A stretch of 64,000 bases of DNA from Sipunculus nudus (Eukaryota; Annelida; Sipuncula; Golfingiida; Sipunculidae). Location of the stretch: positions 79,151,429 to 79,215,428 of the forward strand of contig CM049312.1 in NCBI GenBank assembly GCA_026874595.1, in the 5' to 3' direction. A program made the translations under genes and the position numbers. Below are positions 49,578-60,577 of the stretch, piece after piece (within the stretch, counting starts at the first letter, position 1; each line of letters starts with the position of its first letter). Below the pieces are notes generated by a model that saw only the letters and a program-made list of their open reading frames with translations, made no database searches and was not told the DNA's origin.

Positions 49578-50939
49578 TTTCATGCATATAGTTTTTATAG
49601 AACGTGCCAGTTTGAAATTAAGTTTACTGCTTAAATTTCGTATTATATTACATTATACTCCTTTTTCTGACTCTAGAAATTCTGTGTATATTTCCATTGA
49701 AACATAAAACCTGGGACTGTTAAGAAGGGCTGCTGATCCTAATCGATGTAGGTTAAGGCTGTGGTCTGACCTGATGAGAGCAAGGCAGCTTCTGTAAATG
49801 AAAAAGATTGATTCTACATGAGTCATGCATGTGTGTGTTGTAGAATCTTGAGGACTTGCCAAACAATGTGATGATAGTCAATAAATCTTTTGTCTTCTAA
49901 TTTGACTACTAGATACAGATATCTTCTTGCAAGTTAGATAATATGACTTTATTAAAATACAACCAATGTATCTTATATCAACAAAAGCAGTATAACTTTT
50001 AATGCATGCCTTTTTTGCTACAGAGCAATTTTCACATAATTTATCATTGATGTGGCTATTATTTTGCATGTTGATTATTTAAATCGTAAACTGTCATGCC
50101 ATTTTAGTGTATGTAAATATATTTTATAGGTCATGACCTTATTCTAGTCATTATGACCTTATGAAGTATCAAGTGCTGCATAACCATAAAATTGCATCCA
50201 TGGACCTAGATATTAACCATACCACCAGTTATTTAATGTATCCAGATTTCTATCAGATAATTAAGGTTCATTATATTAAAAAACCTCAATACATTTATAC
50301 CAATGTAACCTCACAAAACCACATTGCAATGATATTATCAGTATAATTGATGGTTTGCCGGTCAGTTACAGTCATTTGTAAGAACACTACACTGCTAAAG
50401 TACCAAATATAAAAGAAAATATTTCATTTAATATTTCATTAGGTAAATAGAGGCTACTTTTTAACTTATTTCTAGAGTTTAATATATTGCCCAAACGAGA
50501 AAAAATCAAATATGTTTTTATTGTTAATTGGATTATATAAATTGCACATTCAGGGGAGGAAAGAGGTTTTAAAATATAGGGGCTCATTTATGAAGCTGCA
50601 TGCAAAAGTGGGGACAAAAATAGGGCAGGATACAAAATCTTGCTATCTTTTACTGTATTAAGCATTTATTGGTCTATTTCCTAGATTTTTTTAAGGTAAA
50701 AAAAGTGCTCCCCATAGCTGCCTGTGATACCATCCAAGTCAGTCAGGAAGTAAGAGAATCAAAATTCAGAAGTAATATCTGTTAAAAGATAGATTTGTTG
50801 AATATGTTGATAATCCATTCCCTGTGAATTAAGAATTAGTCATGAGTGTACTGGTATCAATAGATTTCAACGCTCACTTGAGAGAATTTCCTGTTAAAAA
50901 AATGAGCAAGATGCACCTGTGTGAGAAACAAGGTGCATT

Positions 50940-50953
50940 GTTACCATGGTAAC
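50940..50953. promoter_or_regulatory. Perfect 14-bp palindrome GTTACCATGGTAAC (X-box-like)
   Basis: A perfect inverted repeat matching the RFX X-box architecture (GTTNCC and GGNAAC). Intronic; regulatory role inferred from motif only. Confidence 0.35.
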
Positions 50954-51716
50954 AGCAGCAGGGTACTTCTACCCTGAGGTTGTGGAGCACACTTTGTGTG
51001 AGGATGTCGTTCCAGAGATTTTGCCCTCTCAGTGTTTACCTGGTAGCATTAAACGACGGTGCTTCAACCGATCAGTGACATCACAGAATGATAAATGCCG
51101 CAGTGCCTTTTGTGTTTACCTGGCCTCTTGTATCGAACATGCTGCCATAGCGGTGACAGGAAATAGATGTCAAGGCTCTGAGTGGAAATGGCCAATATGT
51201 ACTTATGGATCCATCAATATTCAGGCATGTTCAGTGAGATATGTTATTTAAAAACCTCAGCTTTGCCTCCATTTGAATATTAATGCACATGCATCATATA
51301 TATCAGTGGCACATCAAGTTTTTCATCACCCTGTCAATATGCATTAGTTATTTCTTTGTTGAAGAACTCTGGATGAACAATAGAGAAATAACCCAATGAA
51401 TGAATGACTGGATATATATAATTTGCTCAAATTTTCATCATTAAGTCATTCTTTCTTTCTCTTCTCCTTTTTTGTCTCTTTCTGAATAAATTGTGATATT
51501 TTACACACATACAATATTCATGTACAAAAAAAAAACCTGGCTCCTTTAGAGATATACTGTTTCTTTTTGTCAGCACAGTTGTGCAGAAGTAAATTATACA
51601 AACCAACCTGGCTTTAAATTGTCCAACCTTTCAGAGTTAGGGACTTTTTTTTAAAAGGGGAAATATACTTGTATATTTTCAAACATACTCTCACACGAAA
51701 TAGTTGTAACCTTTCA

Positions 51717-52242
51717 CACCAGATGGCAGCTGCTTTCATAGTTCAAAATAATTTTGAAAAATCAATTTGTTGTGCAAGATTAGTCCACTAGATGGCAGCA
51801 ACTAGCAGTGTTTGGTGGAACAACAGAACATCATAAATTGTCAACAGATTGAATGAAACAAATGAGAAAACTCATTAAAAATTCCTCATAATCTAATCAA
51901 GCCTTGATTTTCAGCAAGCTGTTCTTATAGAAAGATGTCCAATTATACATGTGATTTACCTTATTTAAATCACAGTAGACTAACATTTAAAAGGTTTAAT
52001 TATTACCAAAGGCATTGCAATCAAGTCTGTCTTTAAATATGTTTGGAATTTAGCTATGTTTCTTTCTTGTCTGACCTGTAACTTTGAAACTTCTGCATAT
52101 GTCCACTTGAAAGCTTGACACAGGTAGCTCTGTACAGGAACTCAGTCATCATGGAAGATGATCCCAATCCATTATCCATATTTTAGAATGTACAGTGTAA
52201 AAAAAAAAAAAAATCATAGTTAATGCTACACTTCATAGATGG
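51717..52242 (+). promoter_or_regulatory. Cluster of three AGATGGCAGC (CTCF-like) motifs
   Basis: CACCAGATGGCAGCTG at about 51718, CCACTAGATGGCAGCA at about 51786 and CATAGATGGCAGCA at about 52229, all on the + strand. The middle one fits the conserved CTCF core CCASYAGRKGGCRS at every position; the others have one to three mismatches. CTCF is conserved in bilaterians (knowledge). Binding is not demonstrated. Confidence 0.4.
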
Positions 52243-52365
52243 CAGCACAATGAGGTCCTGCAAGTCTCTGTCTTGTTAAATGAAGAAAACAGTAAAATAT
52301 TTGTGGAACTGAGTGATGAAAATTTTAATGCTGTGACTCACTATGGCATTTGCTTTTGGTTGCAG

Positions 52366-52980
52366 TGTCCCAGATACCAGCAAGACAAGCATCTTGAGGA
52401 GAGCATGAAGGAACACCTGACATTAATGTGTAACCTCGTCAAAGACCAGAAAGAGACTATTTCATTCCTGAACAAGCGTCTGAAACTCCTATCTCAAGTC
52501 TCAGATGGCATTATGGTATGGAGGATAGATGACTTTAAGGCCAAAATGGCTGACGCCAAACTGAAAGTTGATCTTGAGATGAGAAGTGACACCTTTTACA
52601 CTAGTCGCTATGGTTACCACATGTGTGCATCAGCGTTTCTAAACGGAAATGGCACAGGAGAAGGAAAATACTTGTCATTGTATATTAAAGTTCTGCCCGG
52701 GGAGTACGATAATATTTTAGAGTGGCCATTTCAGCTTCCGATTTCATTCACAGTGCTGGATCAGTGTTCAGATCCTGAGAAGAGGTTGCCAGTGCGAGAA
52801 AGTTTCATCCCAAATCCATCATGGAAGCATTTTCAGAAACCTTTAGGTGACAGAGACTCAATGGGTTTTGGGTATCCAAAATTTGTTTCTCACGAGACAC
52901 TTCTGAATGGCACATATATAAAGGATGATTCTCTATTTCTTCGCATAAAAGTGGATACGCATAGTGTTATAATAAGGTGA
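52366..52980 (+). CDS. TRAF4: TRAF4 terminal exon: coiled coil and MATH/TRAF domain
   Basis: 204 codons plus TGA after TTTTGGTTGCAG, phase 0; the open frame extends upstream to 52273 but that part is intron. Residues 1-15 finish the last zinc finger. Residues 17-45 (CNLVKDQKETISFLNKRLK) are the short heptad-like coiled coil. Residues 48-200 are the MATH (TRAF-C) domain, with GIMVWRIDDF, FYTSRYGYHMCASAFLNGNG, LSLYIKVLPGEYDNILEWPF, SWKHFQKP and MGFGYPKFVSH. The domain forms the trimeric receptor/adaptor-binding head. The six visible exons sum to 416 residues; with a normal RING exon of about 50 the total would match the usual 470 of TRAF4. The domain shows no break. TRAF4 acts in JNK/NF-kB-linked and cell-junction signalling in other animals (knowledge). 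Confidence 0.97.
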   Translation, partial: CPRYQQDKHLEESMKEHLTLMCNLVKDQKETISFLNKRLKLLSQVSDGIMVWRIDDFKAKMADAKLKVDLEMRSDTFYTSRYGYHMCASAFLNGNGTGEGKYLSLYIKVLPGEYDNILEWPFQLPISFTVLDQCSDPEKRLPVRESFIPNPSWKHFQKPLGDRDSMGFGYPKFVSHETLLNGTYIKDDSLFLRIKVDTHSVIIR

Positions 52981-54850
52981 ACATTGGAAAACTCAGGATC
53001 ATGCATCTGGTATGTAGATTAGCATCTGAGTCACATGACTTGGTCACATGAACAGTGATTTTCACGAGTAACTGATTCAAAAGTACAGACCCCAGAAGTT
53101 CTATTTTGTACAGAAAGCAAACAAACTATATATCTCCAACAGGACATTAGCTAAAGCAAAACATATATATCTTCAAAGGAAAAGCAGCAGTACTATACCT
53201 GGAGATTTTTTGTTACCAAATTGTGAGATCCATGTTCTCGTGGTGATTTATTTACAGAATAATTGTTTTGTGATGTTCACTCTTCCCAAATATTGAAAGT
53301 TACTGTTGCATGGACAGGGGAAGTAGATGAATTCATAAACATGCTTAACTCTTTGATGAGTTCAATTCATAATTTTCACCGTCATGGATACAAGACCTAA
53401 GTATATGAAAGTTTTGGATGGATAGGCTTCGGCTATTATATAAGGAGGAAACAATCCTTATTTTCTCCTGGACAGAATTTTATTGACAGGTTATACATAA
53501 AATCATGATGTTATACTCAAAATGGTATCAGCATCATTCACCATCTTACGTCAGCCCCAGCTTGGTGTTCACCAGATATTTAACTCAAACACCCTATCCT
53601 GTTTTGCTTGTTGTCAGAAATGGTGTGTTTGATTATACGTAGTTTTTATGTGTTTGTCTAAAAGTTTACCCTCATTAAGATACAGAGTTTTTTCCATTTT
53701 GACAAGAATGCCAGGGCTGCAATATTGGCAGCAATAATGTCCATGGTCAAAAATGTCTTTCCTTTATGGACAAGTACAGCCCACATTGTTTCAAAAGTAA
53801 GCCAGATTTTTTTATGTTTTACATGCCTGTTATGGCTGTAATTATACACAACTCCACAAAAACTTTGATACACAAAATCCAATAGTTGTTTCTACATATA
53901 CAACATTACCCTGCCATAAGATGAGGGGTCATCCATCATATACAGTAACATCTTAGTACTTACATATTTCTTTGAAAGAAATTGACAGACTGTACAACAT
54001 TAAGTACAGTGTAGTGGTGATAACTAAGCAGCACCTTTTGAAAGACTTGACATGCAAGAAGCAATATACTGTTGCTAAAAACAGTAAATATTAAGTAAAA
54101 TTTAACCAGTTAATCACAGACCGACACAGACAGCCATATCTGCTTGTTATTTTTTCCTAGAATAAATAATGAATAAATAACAGATAGAATAAAAAATGCA
54201 TATTGTCTATATATGCAAGTTGAAATGCAGATTATTTAAGCCACTGAAAGTAGACAGTTTTGCTATACCATTAGCACCAGTATTCTGATTGGTCAGATCT
54301 CATAGAGCAGAATGTTGATTGGTTGGGAAATTCTGTAGGTGTGACAGCACCATTGTAATCATACCTTGGCCAGTTTCAACAAGTGTGACGTTGTTGATGT
54401 GCCTCAGTTACACATTGACTTTGCAGGATACACATGCCAGGTTTATGCCTTATTTTCATTTAATATACGTTATGTTTAACCCTAAAACTGCCATATTAAC
54501 AGGATGTTCGTATTCAGATTGTTAACATATTTCAGGTCTCTGGACTTTCAAGATAGAAACCAAGTGCAGGCAATGTCAGTTTCTCTTGATAATCTAATAT
54601 TTCCGAGAATGTGGTGATCTTTTCTACATGACATACTTTGTAACATATTGGAGTATAAATGTAGGAACAGGTGAACCTCATTTTGATATAACATGAGCTC
54701 AGTATTTTATTATTTAAGCAAGGCACACTGACATCGTAATTTATTCTGTAAACTTTACTAAGAGGGCGAATTAGTAAGAGGCCGGGAAATTTTTACAAGA
54801 TGCTTAACAACAATGTCCTTGGTCTATATTACATTGGAACAACGCCTAGC

Positions 54851-54905
54851 GACCATCCCACAATTGTGACCAGCCCCACAATTGCGACCATCCCATAATT
54901 ACGAA
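54851..54905 (+). repeat. Short tandem repeat CCCACAATTGTGACCA
   Basis: Three 17-18 base units: GACCATCCCACAATTGT, GACCAGCCCCACAATTGC, GACCATCCCATAATTAC. Same wording as the foldback arms at 49439-49560, so possibly a fragment of that family. Confidence 0.75.
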
Positions 54906-56235
54906 CATCTTTCTTGGTCCCGATTATATGATCCAGGTAACTTAGAATTTCACAAAAACACCATCCACAAAATACGATCACTTTGGTCAGGTCACAAGGG
55001 ATAAATCGTAAACTTAAGTAAGTTTATGAATGTAAGTACTTCAAGACAGGTTGAATACAGTGCCACAATGTTTTTAGGGATTTAAGTCTAGTCAAGAATG
55101 TCAGATAATTAGGTTTGCCTGAGGCGTCGTCGTAAGTGTTGTCAGGTAGTTAACAGAGAGACATTAAAACCTTGAATGGTACATAGCACTAAGAGATTTA
55201 TAGTAGTAGCAGTATCTTAGGGCTAACACGTATTCTTGATTGGAGGAGGGTGCATGTGTTTACTGTCCTCTGTTTAATATATTGTATTTACAAAGGATTA
55301 TCTTAAAGAAGATTAATCGATATGACAGATTTGATATAACTGTTATTTGAAGTACGGTGATCAGTTAAAAACAGGTTTTAAATTTAAAATTGTGTGGCAT
55401 ACTATATTTATGCATATAACACATGAGGAAAATGTTATATTTCTGGGAAAGTGATGTTTTGGGAAAAACCGATTATTTTTTTTTGAAAGACAGAGATTTT
55501 CTGTTCATGTTATTGTGAGAGTCTGTTTAGCTCCAGGTGTGTCAGTATACGTGTATATTTATAGGCCATGAAATACACATTGAAATGAAAAAGTAAGTGA
55601 TAAACTGATATATGCATATGTTTCACCTAAATTCATTTCTATATTCGGCAGCACGATATTGCTTCAGAATTTAAGTGTCCCAATATCTGTAGGATATCAC
55701 TTTCATCTTCATTACTGACATTTCCACCAACAGTTCGTTAACATATTTTTTTTCAAGAAAAAGCCAGAAAATTAAATGAAATTATGACCGATAAGCAATC
55801 TGTAATCACAACATATTTGCAAAGACACATTTAAAATCACTTCATGAGGAAATTTTTCTCAAGAGACTTACCCCGTTGTTGAAAATTCTGTTCGAAGGAA
55901 AAATAACCTAGGTGTTATGAAATGTTATGGTGCCGGTACCCTTCATATGAAAGTAAAAGTTAAAACTAGGGGGAAATGTACATTATGTAACGTTTGCATA
56001 TGCTAGCTTTTTGTCAGCATACACAGTACACTGTATATGGTGGTAATATACACGAAACATGTCTCATCTCGTTCAAATCAAAAGACAACATTGTATGATA
56101 CATGTATTTATATTATAATGCTGTAAGTGTTTGTACGAAGACATTGTATTCAGCATCTTTTCAAACTTTGTTTCAGCAAGGACACTTTGTTATTATGTAC
56201 AGTAGAATAGGTGTTTATTATATTGTAAGTTATTG

Positions 56236-56241
56236 AATAAA
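56236..56241 (+). terminator. Candidate polyadenylation signal AATAAA
   Basis: AATAAA in GTTATTGAATAAATTATTTT with a TGTGTT-rich stretch after it. It is the last such signal before sequence character changes at about 56270 (higher GC, less T-rich). Earlier alternatives are at 54162 and 54172. Confidence 0.4.
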
Positions 56242-56878
56242 TTATTTTATACTATATTGTGTTCTACATTGTATATTAGGTCTGCGAAGAGCATTCGGGT
56301 GTCATGTCAAATAACTCCTTCCAACCATGACTCAGGGAAACGAAGTTATAAGCAGAAGAGGCGGGGTGTATTTAGGTGTTCAACAGACCTTGGAAATTAA
56401 GCAAAAGCGGCCACATGTCATAAGAATGTTCAAAACTTCGGCCCACCGGTGTTAAGATTATATTTATACCATCGGGCCACAGGGATTAAGATTATTATAA
56501 TAAGTAATAACGATTTCGCCTTTACAAGGACTCTTTTGAATGGTTTGTCCCCTGCCTCGAGGTTACAGCAGGCGGTTGACAACTAGCTTCGTGTTACAGA
56601 ATAATACACGCTTAACCGCCTGTCCACCACTCATGTATATTTGTGATAAAATTAAGGCACTTTTGCACAGGGAGACGTAATAACTAACGTGTTGAATAGA
56701 TTGTGCAAAGGACCATTGTATATCTTGACAGTCGGTAAAAACTAGGTCAATATTCAGGAGAAAAGCTCAGTGTCCATGTAGCGTGCGAACAATAACCTGA
56801 CATGATAAAGAAGAGCAAATGGCCTGACCTACTGGTAATTTTTCAGGAGGTGCATTGTATTTGTAACTCAGGTTTCTT

Positions 56879-59096
56879 ACGTCCTGAAAAAGTTATGATT
56901 TTTAAGATTTAAAAAATCAGTACTTAAAAAAGTCATGATTTTTAAGAAAATTCTCAAAAGTCATGAAAAAGTCATGATTTTTCATTTTATGATTGTTTGA
57001 AAAGATTGTGGTGTTCGTAGGATACCAAGCGAACCAAATTCTAAGCTTTTCTGTAGTGTATTGATCACGGCAATGTCAAGTTCTGTGCAAATGCAGTTTG
57101 ACATCACAGGGGAGAAGCTAAAAATGGTACGTATATGAGACAAATAAAAATGGTAGGTATTCACGTTCGTTTGCAATACAAAATAATCACTTAAGCCTAT
57201 GAGTTCAAGTCATAAATAAAAATCCTTTTTAGATAATTTTAGTGATGAAAGACTTGTGTATTAAAAATTGCAATTTAAAAAATATTTTTTTTAAAATGAA
57301 AGAAAATTATAATATGCTACGATTTTCAGAAAGGTACAAATAACAAATTGTTGCTTTTATAGTCATTACGATGGCATCATCGTTATCCAGTCAGATTCCA
57401 ATACTCCCATTTACCGGGGGTCTATACCGATGTTTAATGCATAATCCCCTGCCCTCCTGGGCCTTCTGTTGCATATAGCGAATTTAAATGCCCATACTCC
57501 AAGCATTCGTGTCTCACTTAAAGTTTATAACTAAACAAAAACGGATTAATATTATATATACTTTCCTGAAGTTGTGAGAAAGTCTCATCCAAAATGCCAA
57601 TGAGGCCTCATGTATGCACATGTAACATTTCATAAACTGTGCATTCCAGATGGTTTGGCGGGAAACCGTTGCCGCCTACAAGTGTATTCATTGATTCGCC
57701 CCTAACTCCTGTTGGTAGAATTGACGGGACGTTATGACTACACATACCAGTCTGATCAACAAATCGCAAAAATGAAGAGTTTTAATAAAATATTTAATGT
57801 TTAAAAATGAAAAAAATGGAGGATTGACGAAGAAATTGTCCTGACAGATGTAGCAGATAAAAGATCCTCGGTCTATTTCAATGGAATGAATAAACGACAC
57901 CAAAGGCGCCACATTTTTCCCGCCTTATTACTCCCCGGTAACTTTGATGGTGTTTTCCGGTGCAACAAATAAAAATAAAAATGGTTGCATGCTTCTCAAT
58001 TATATGTATTATTTAAATAGCTGAAATATGTGTGGTTGTTAAAACTAACTGTAATATCCCATATTTTTCTCGAAAATAAATCTTCCTACCACTGGTCTTA
58101 TTTCAAAGCCATGTCCTGTACACAGCGAGCTAATGTGCGCGCCTGTGCAACCGTAAATGCCTCATGGCTGACAGCAAGGAATATTATGACAGGACTTGAC
58201 CGCTTTTGAACCGTCCAAACACTTATATAGGTGTAATTTTTCTGAATTTTATGAAACAATTATTGAGAACATAATATATTCCCTGATTATGTAGATAGGT
58301 TTATGGAAATTCAAAACATTTCTTTGGTAATAAGAAGCGTTTTATGAGCGATAATAGGGGAATTAAATGCATACGTGAGCTCGGATTAAAGTGACGGGTC
58401 CACAATCATACGGTATTAGTATCTAATGTCATTGGACCTCTAAGTAAGATGAATTAATAACCTTAATCAAGATCTTTCTTTTTCTTCCATATATCAAACT
58501 GATGACATTACATTGATTAATTTAAAATAGTAATACAGCAAAGTAAATAGTGCAGTTCTTGTGACCCCAATTAAACAGTGTTTGTTTTCTGATACTATTT
58601 ACCACCCTGACTGATTCTTTGGTTGTTGCATATCTTTGTTTGAAAGTAATTTTATTGACAGTTTGAAAGCTGTTTAGGTTTTATATTTCATTCTCAATAT
58701 GAAAAAGTTTTCATCAAACATTGAATCTTAAAATAAAAAAAAGAACACAGCAAGAATGAACTTTTAAACTGGATTGTTTTTACTTAATCATTCCATGTGT
58801 TCATTTTAATGGCTTAATGTCCTAATGGCCATGCAAATATTTTTTTAACAATGAGAGGAAAATAAAAAAAAATCCACATTTTTTAAATAGGTACTCTTAA
58901 ATATATTTAATATATATGTATTCTTTAAGCTATATTCTTCATATCTTAATGAGCAAGGATTAACTACATCAAGTTTCTTAAGTAACATTTGAGTGTCAAA
59001 GTGAAGAGAAAAAAGTCATGATTTTTTTGTCACAGGTCCTGAAAAAGTCATGAAAAAATCATGAAATTTTGATTTGCTGGAAGTGTATGAACCCTG
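56879..59096 (+). mobile_element. hAT-like non-autonomous element, 2.2 kb, TAACT flanks
   Basis: The left end CAGGTTTCTTACGTCCTGAA and the right end GGAAGTGTATGAACCCTG (reverse complement CAGGGTTCATACACTTCC) are inverted. Both ends then carry multiple AAAGTCATGATTTTT repeats (56885-56985; 59012-59070). The ends are flanked by TAACT at 56874-56878 and 59097-59101. CAGGGTTC-type termini are known from hAT elements, although those usually give 8-bp duplications. The interior (57360-58600) is unique, partly CpG-rich and has no transposase frame; the minus-strand ORF 57688-57912 is unrecognised. The right end lies only 158 bases before the lectin start codon. Confidence 0.6.
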
Positions 59097-59254
59097 TAAC
59101 TATAGTATGTGCCATAACAACCTATTCGTGATCGGTGGAACCAATCCTTCAGTAAAGAAGGGAGAGAAAGATTACAGGATGTCCAAGCTATAGTGTCCTA
59201 CGGAACCACTTCTATTAAAGAGATAATTTGCAAGGGATAAGGAATTTTTCAGAG

Positions 59255-59303
59255 ATGAACAAACTGGCGTACGCAATAATTTTCTTGCTAGTTATGGCTG
59301 CAG
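59255..59303 (+). CDS. Secreted lectin gene, signal-peptide exon
   Basis: ATG starts MNKLAYAIIFLLVMAA, a textbook signal peptide (Lys at position 3, hydrophobic core, small residues at the end). The exon then stops one base into the next codon before GTAAAA (phase 1). The next exon also starts in phase 1, with GA completing a Gly codon. The upstream 150 bases (59101-59254) are presumed 5' UTR/promoter; no TATA box is evident. It is assigned to the downstream PAN/C-type lectin exons from strand, spacing (2.2 kb) and phase. The AT and SINE-rich block lies in the intron between. An alternative is an unrelated small ORF. Confidence 0.7.
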
Positions 59304-59571
59304 GTAAAATGATTCGACCAGACTGCCCTCGACATTTGATTACATCTTGGCATGCTCACTTCGTTTGCGGACTTCAACATCATGTTTCTGCTTGACCGAT
59401 TGGTAGAACTTGGAATATATTATTGCATTCTGTGGAATCTTAATTATTCATGTACTTCAACAGGAGTATCCTTCTTCTATAAGAAATAGTTCTGTCAACT
59501 ACCCATAGCACTCTTCACCTTTAAACCTGTCAGAATATCAATGAACCAGTGGCGTCATTTCAGGGGGTTAT

Positions 59572-59574
<3 letters not shown>

Positions 59575-59646
<72 letters not shown>
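59575..59646. repeat. TA microsatellite
   Basis: (TA)n of about 70 bases with one TG interruption. It abuts the SINE array and generates Tyr/Ile dipeptide ORFs on both strands (59541-59822 and overlapping minus frames). Confidence 0.95.
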
Positions 59647-59647
<1 letters not shown>

Positions 59648-59650
<3 letters not shown>

Positions 59651-60148
59651 ACGGGGTGACATAAAAGCGGACCGAACTGTCTCGCTAGTGAAGCATGCTT
59701 TTCTAGCGAAGCGGTTGGAACGCCGGACGTGCGCCACCGATATGGGTTCGAATCCCGGATCGGCCCAAAATTTTCCCCTGCGCAATTCGCTTCGTAAAAG
59801 AATGGGGGCTCGTCCAACGTGACGGTTAACTTTGTGGCCCAGGGAATAAGCTCACCAAAGTGTGACTCCTGGAATAATTAGTGTTGTTCTGATATCAGAA
59901 CGCTCTTAAGAGGGGGTAGGTTACAGGGCGACATAAAAGCGGACCGAACTGTCTTGTTAGTGAAGCTTGCTTTTCTAGCGAAGCGGTTGGTACGCCTGAC
60001 TTGTGCTCCACCGACATGGGTTCGAATCCCGGATTTGCCCAGTAATTTCTCCTGAATAATTTGGTACGCCGGACTTGTGCGCCACCGACATGGGTTCGAA
60101 TCCCGGATCGGCCCAATAATTTCCCCTGAATAATTTGTCTTCGTAACA
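59648..60148 (+). mobile_element. tRNA-derived SINE copies in tandem
   Basis: Two head-to-tail copies start GTTACGGGGTGACATAAAAG (59648) and GTTACAGGGCGACATAAAAG (59920). Each has a good Pol III A box TAGCGAAGCGGTT (59704, 59976) and a perfect B box GGTTCGAATCC (59745-59755, 60019-60029) at tRNA-like spacing. In copy 2 the 74-bp segment holding the B box is duplicated, adding a third B box at 60093-60103. The acceptor and D/T stems do not pair well, so these are SINE heads, not tRNA genes. Copy 1 includes the palindrome GTTCTGATATCAGAAC (59886-59901). The outer flanks ATATTGTTACG and CGTAACAATAT are inverted. Confidence 0.85.
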
Positions 60149-60199
60149 ATATATATATCACCCCACACTTTTTAGCAAGGGGGGATGGTCAATATATTT

Positions 60200-60511
60200 G
60201 TATCCGCCAAAACGAAGTTTTGCGGATACAATGGTTTTTACCGGGTTCCGCCGCCGCCGCCGCCGCCGCGTTTGTTTCCGAAGAACTCCTCTGAGACTAC
60301 TGGACGGATTTTTCCGATACTTACACCAATTATCGGGTCACATATGAACTGGTGCCTAACCGAATGGCCTTGACCTCTGACCTTTCCTCTCTGCCCAGCG
60401 TCCATTTGTGCGTCTGTTTCCACACATACACCTACATATCTCAGGAACCGTTTGACCGATCAGGAAAAAAAATTTGTACATATGTAGCCCTTGGATAGCT
60501 TTATAACATAC

Positions 60512-60514
<3 letters not shown>
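60200..60514 (+). mobile_element. Hairpin-headed repeat family, 5' fragment
   Basis: The same 30-bp hairpin head (60200-60229) and following body as the copies at 3874 and 28818, including CTCCTCTGAGACTACTGG, TATCGGGTCACAT, CTGACCTTTCCTCTCTGCCC and CATATCTCAGGAACCGTTTG. A CCGCCGCCGCC run is at 60248-60270. It ends abruptly in a (TA)n tract, so the 3' three quarters is missing. Confidence 0.85.

Positions 60515-60574
<60 letters not shown>
60515..60574. repeat. TA microsatellite
   Basis: Pure (TA)n of about 60 bases joined to the truncated hairpin-headed element. Confidence 0.95.

Positions 60575-60577
<3 letters not shown>

Larger units (their letters stand above)
46026..52365 (+). other. 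TRAF4: TRAF4 last intron, 6.3 kb
   Basis: Bounded by GTGAGT and TTTTGGTTGCAG. It contains a poly-C tract near 46988, a foldback element at 49391-49577, an X-box-like palindrome at 50940 and AGATGGCAGC motifs at 51720-52240. The 101-codon ORF 50946-51251 starts inside the palindrome and has eight cysteines, but no recognisable domain or splice signals. The two flanking exons join without loss relative to TRAF4, so no extra coding exon is required. Confidence 0.85.
52981..56241 (+). other. TRAF4: Probable TRAF4 3' UTR and downstream flank
   Basis: No ORF or exon-like segment. AATAAA hexamers occur at 54162 and 54172. A better placed one at 56236-56241 is followed within 30 bases by TGTGTTCTACATTGTATAT, a GU/U-rich downstream pattern. 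Transcript end is therefore inferred at about 54.2 or 56.3 kb. 54851-54905 is a short tandem repeat. Confidence 0.4.

Noticed and set aside
50946-51251. 101-codon ORF with eight cysteines in the last TRAF4 intron
   Set aside because: No recognisable domain, no signal peptide, ATG inside a palindrome, no splice evidence; the TRAF4 exons on either side join perfectly without it.
59541-59822. Tyr/Ile dipeptide ORFs around the TA microsatellite
   Set aside because: Produced by (TA)n translation running into SINE sequence.
59704-60103. Functional tRNA genes, because of perfect A and B boxes
   Set aside because: Acceptor stem does not pair, the D and T stems are imperfect, and the unit is tandemly repeated with a non-tRNA 5' extension: a SINE signature.
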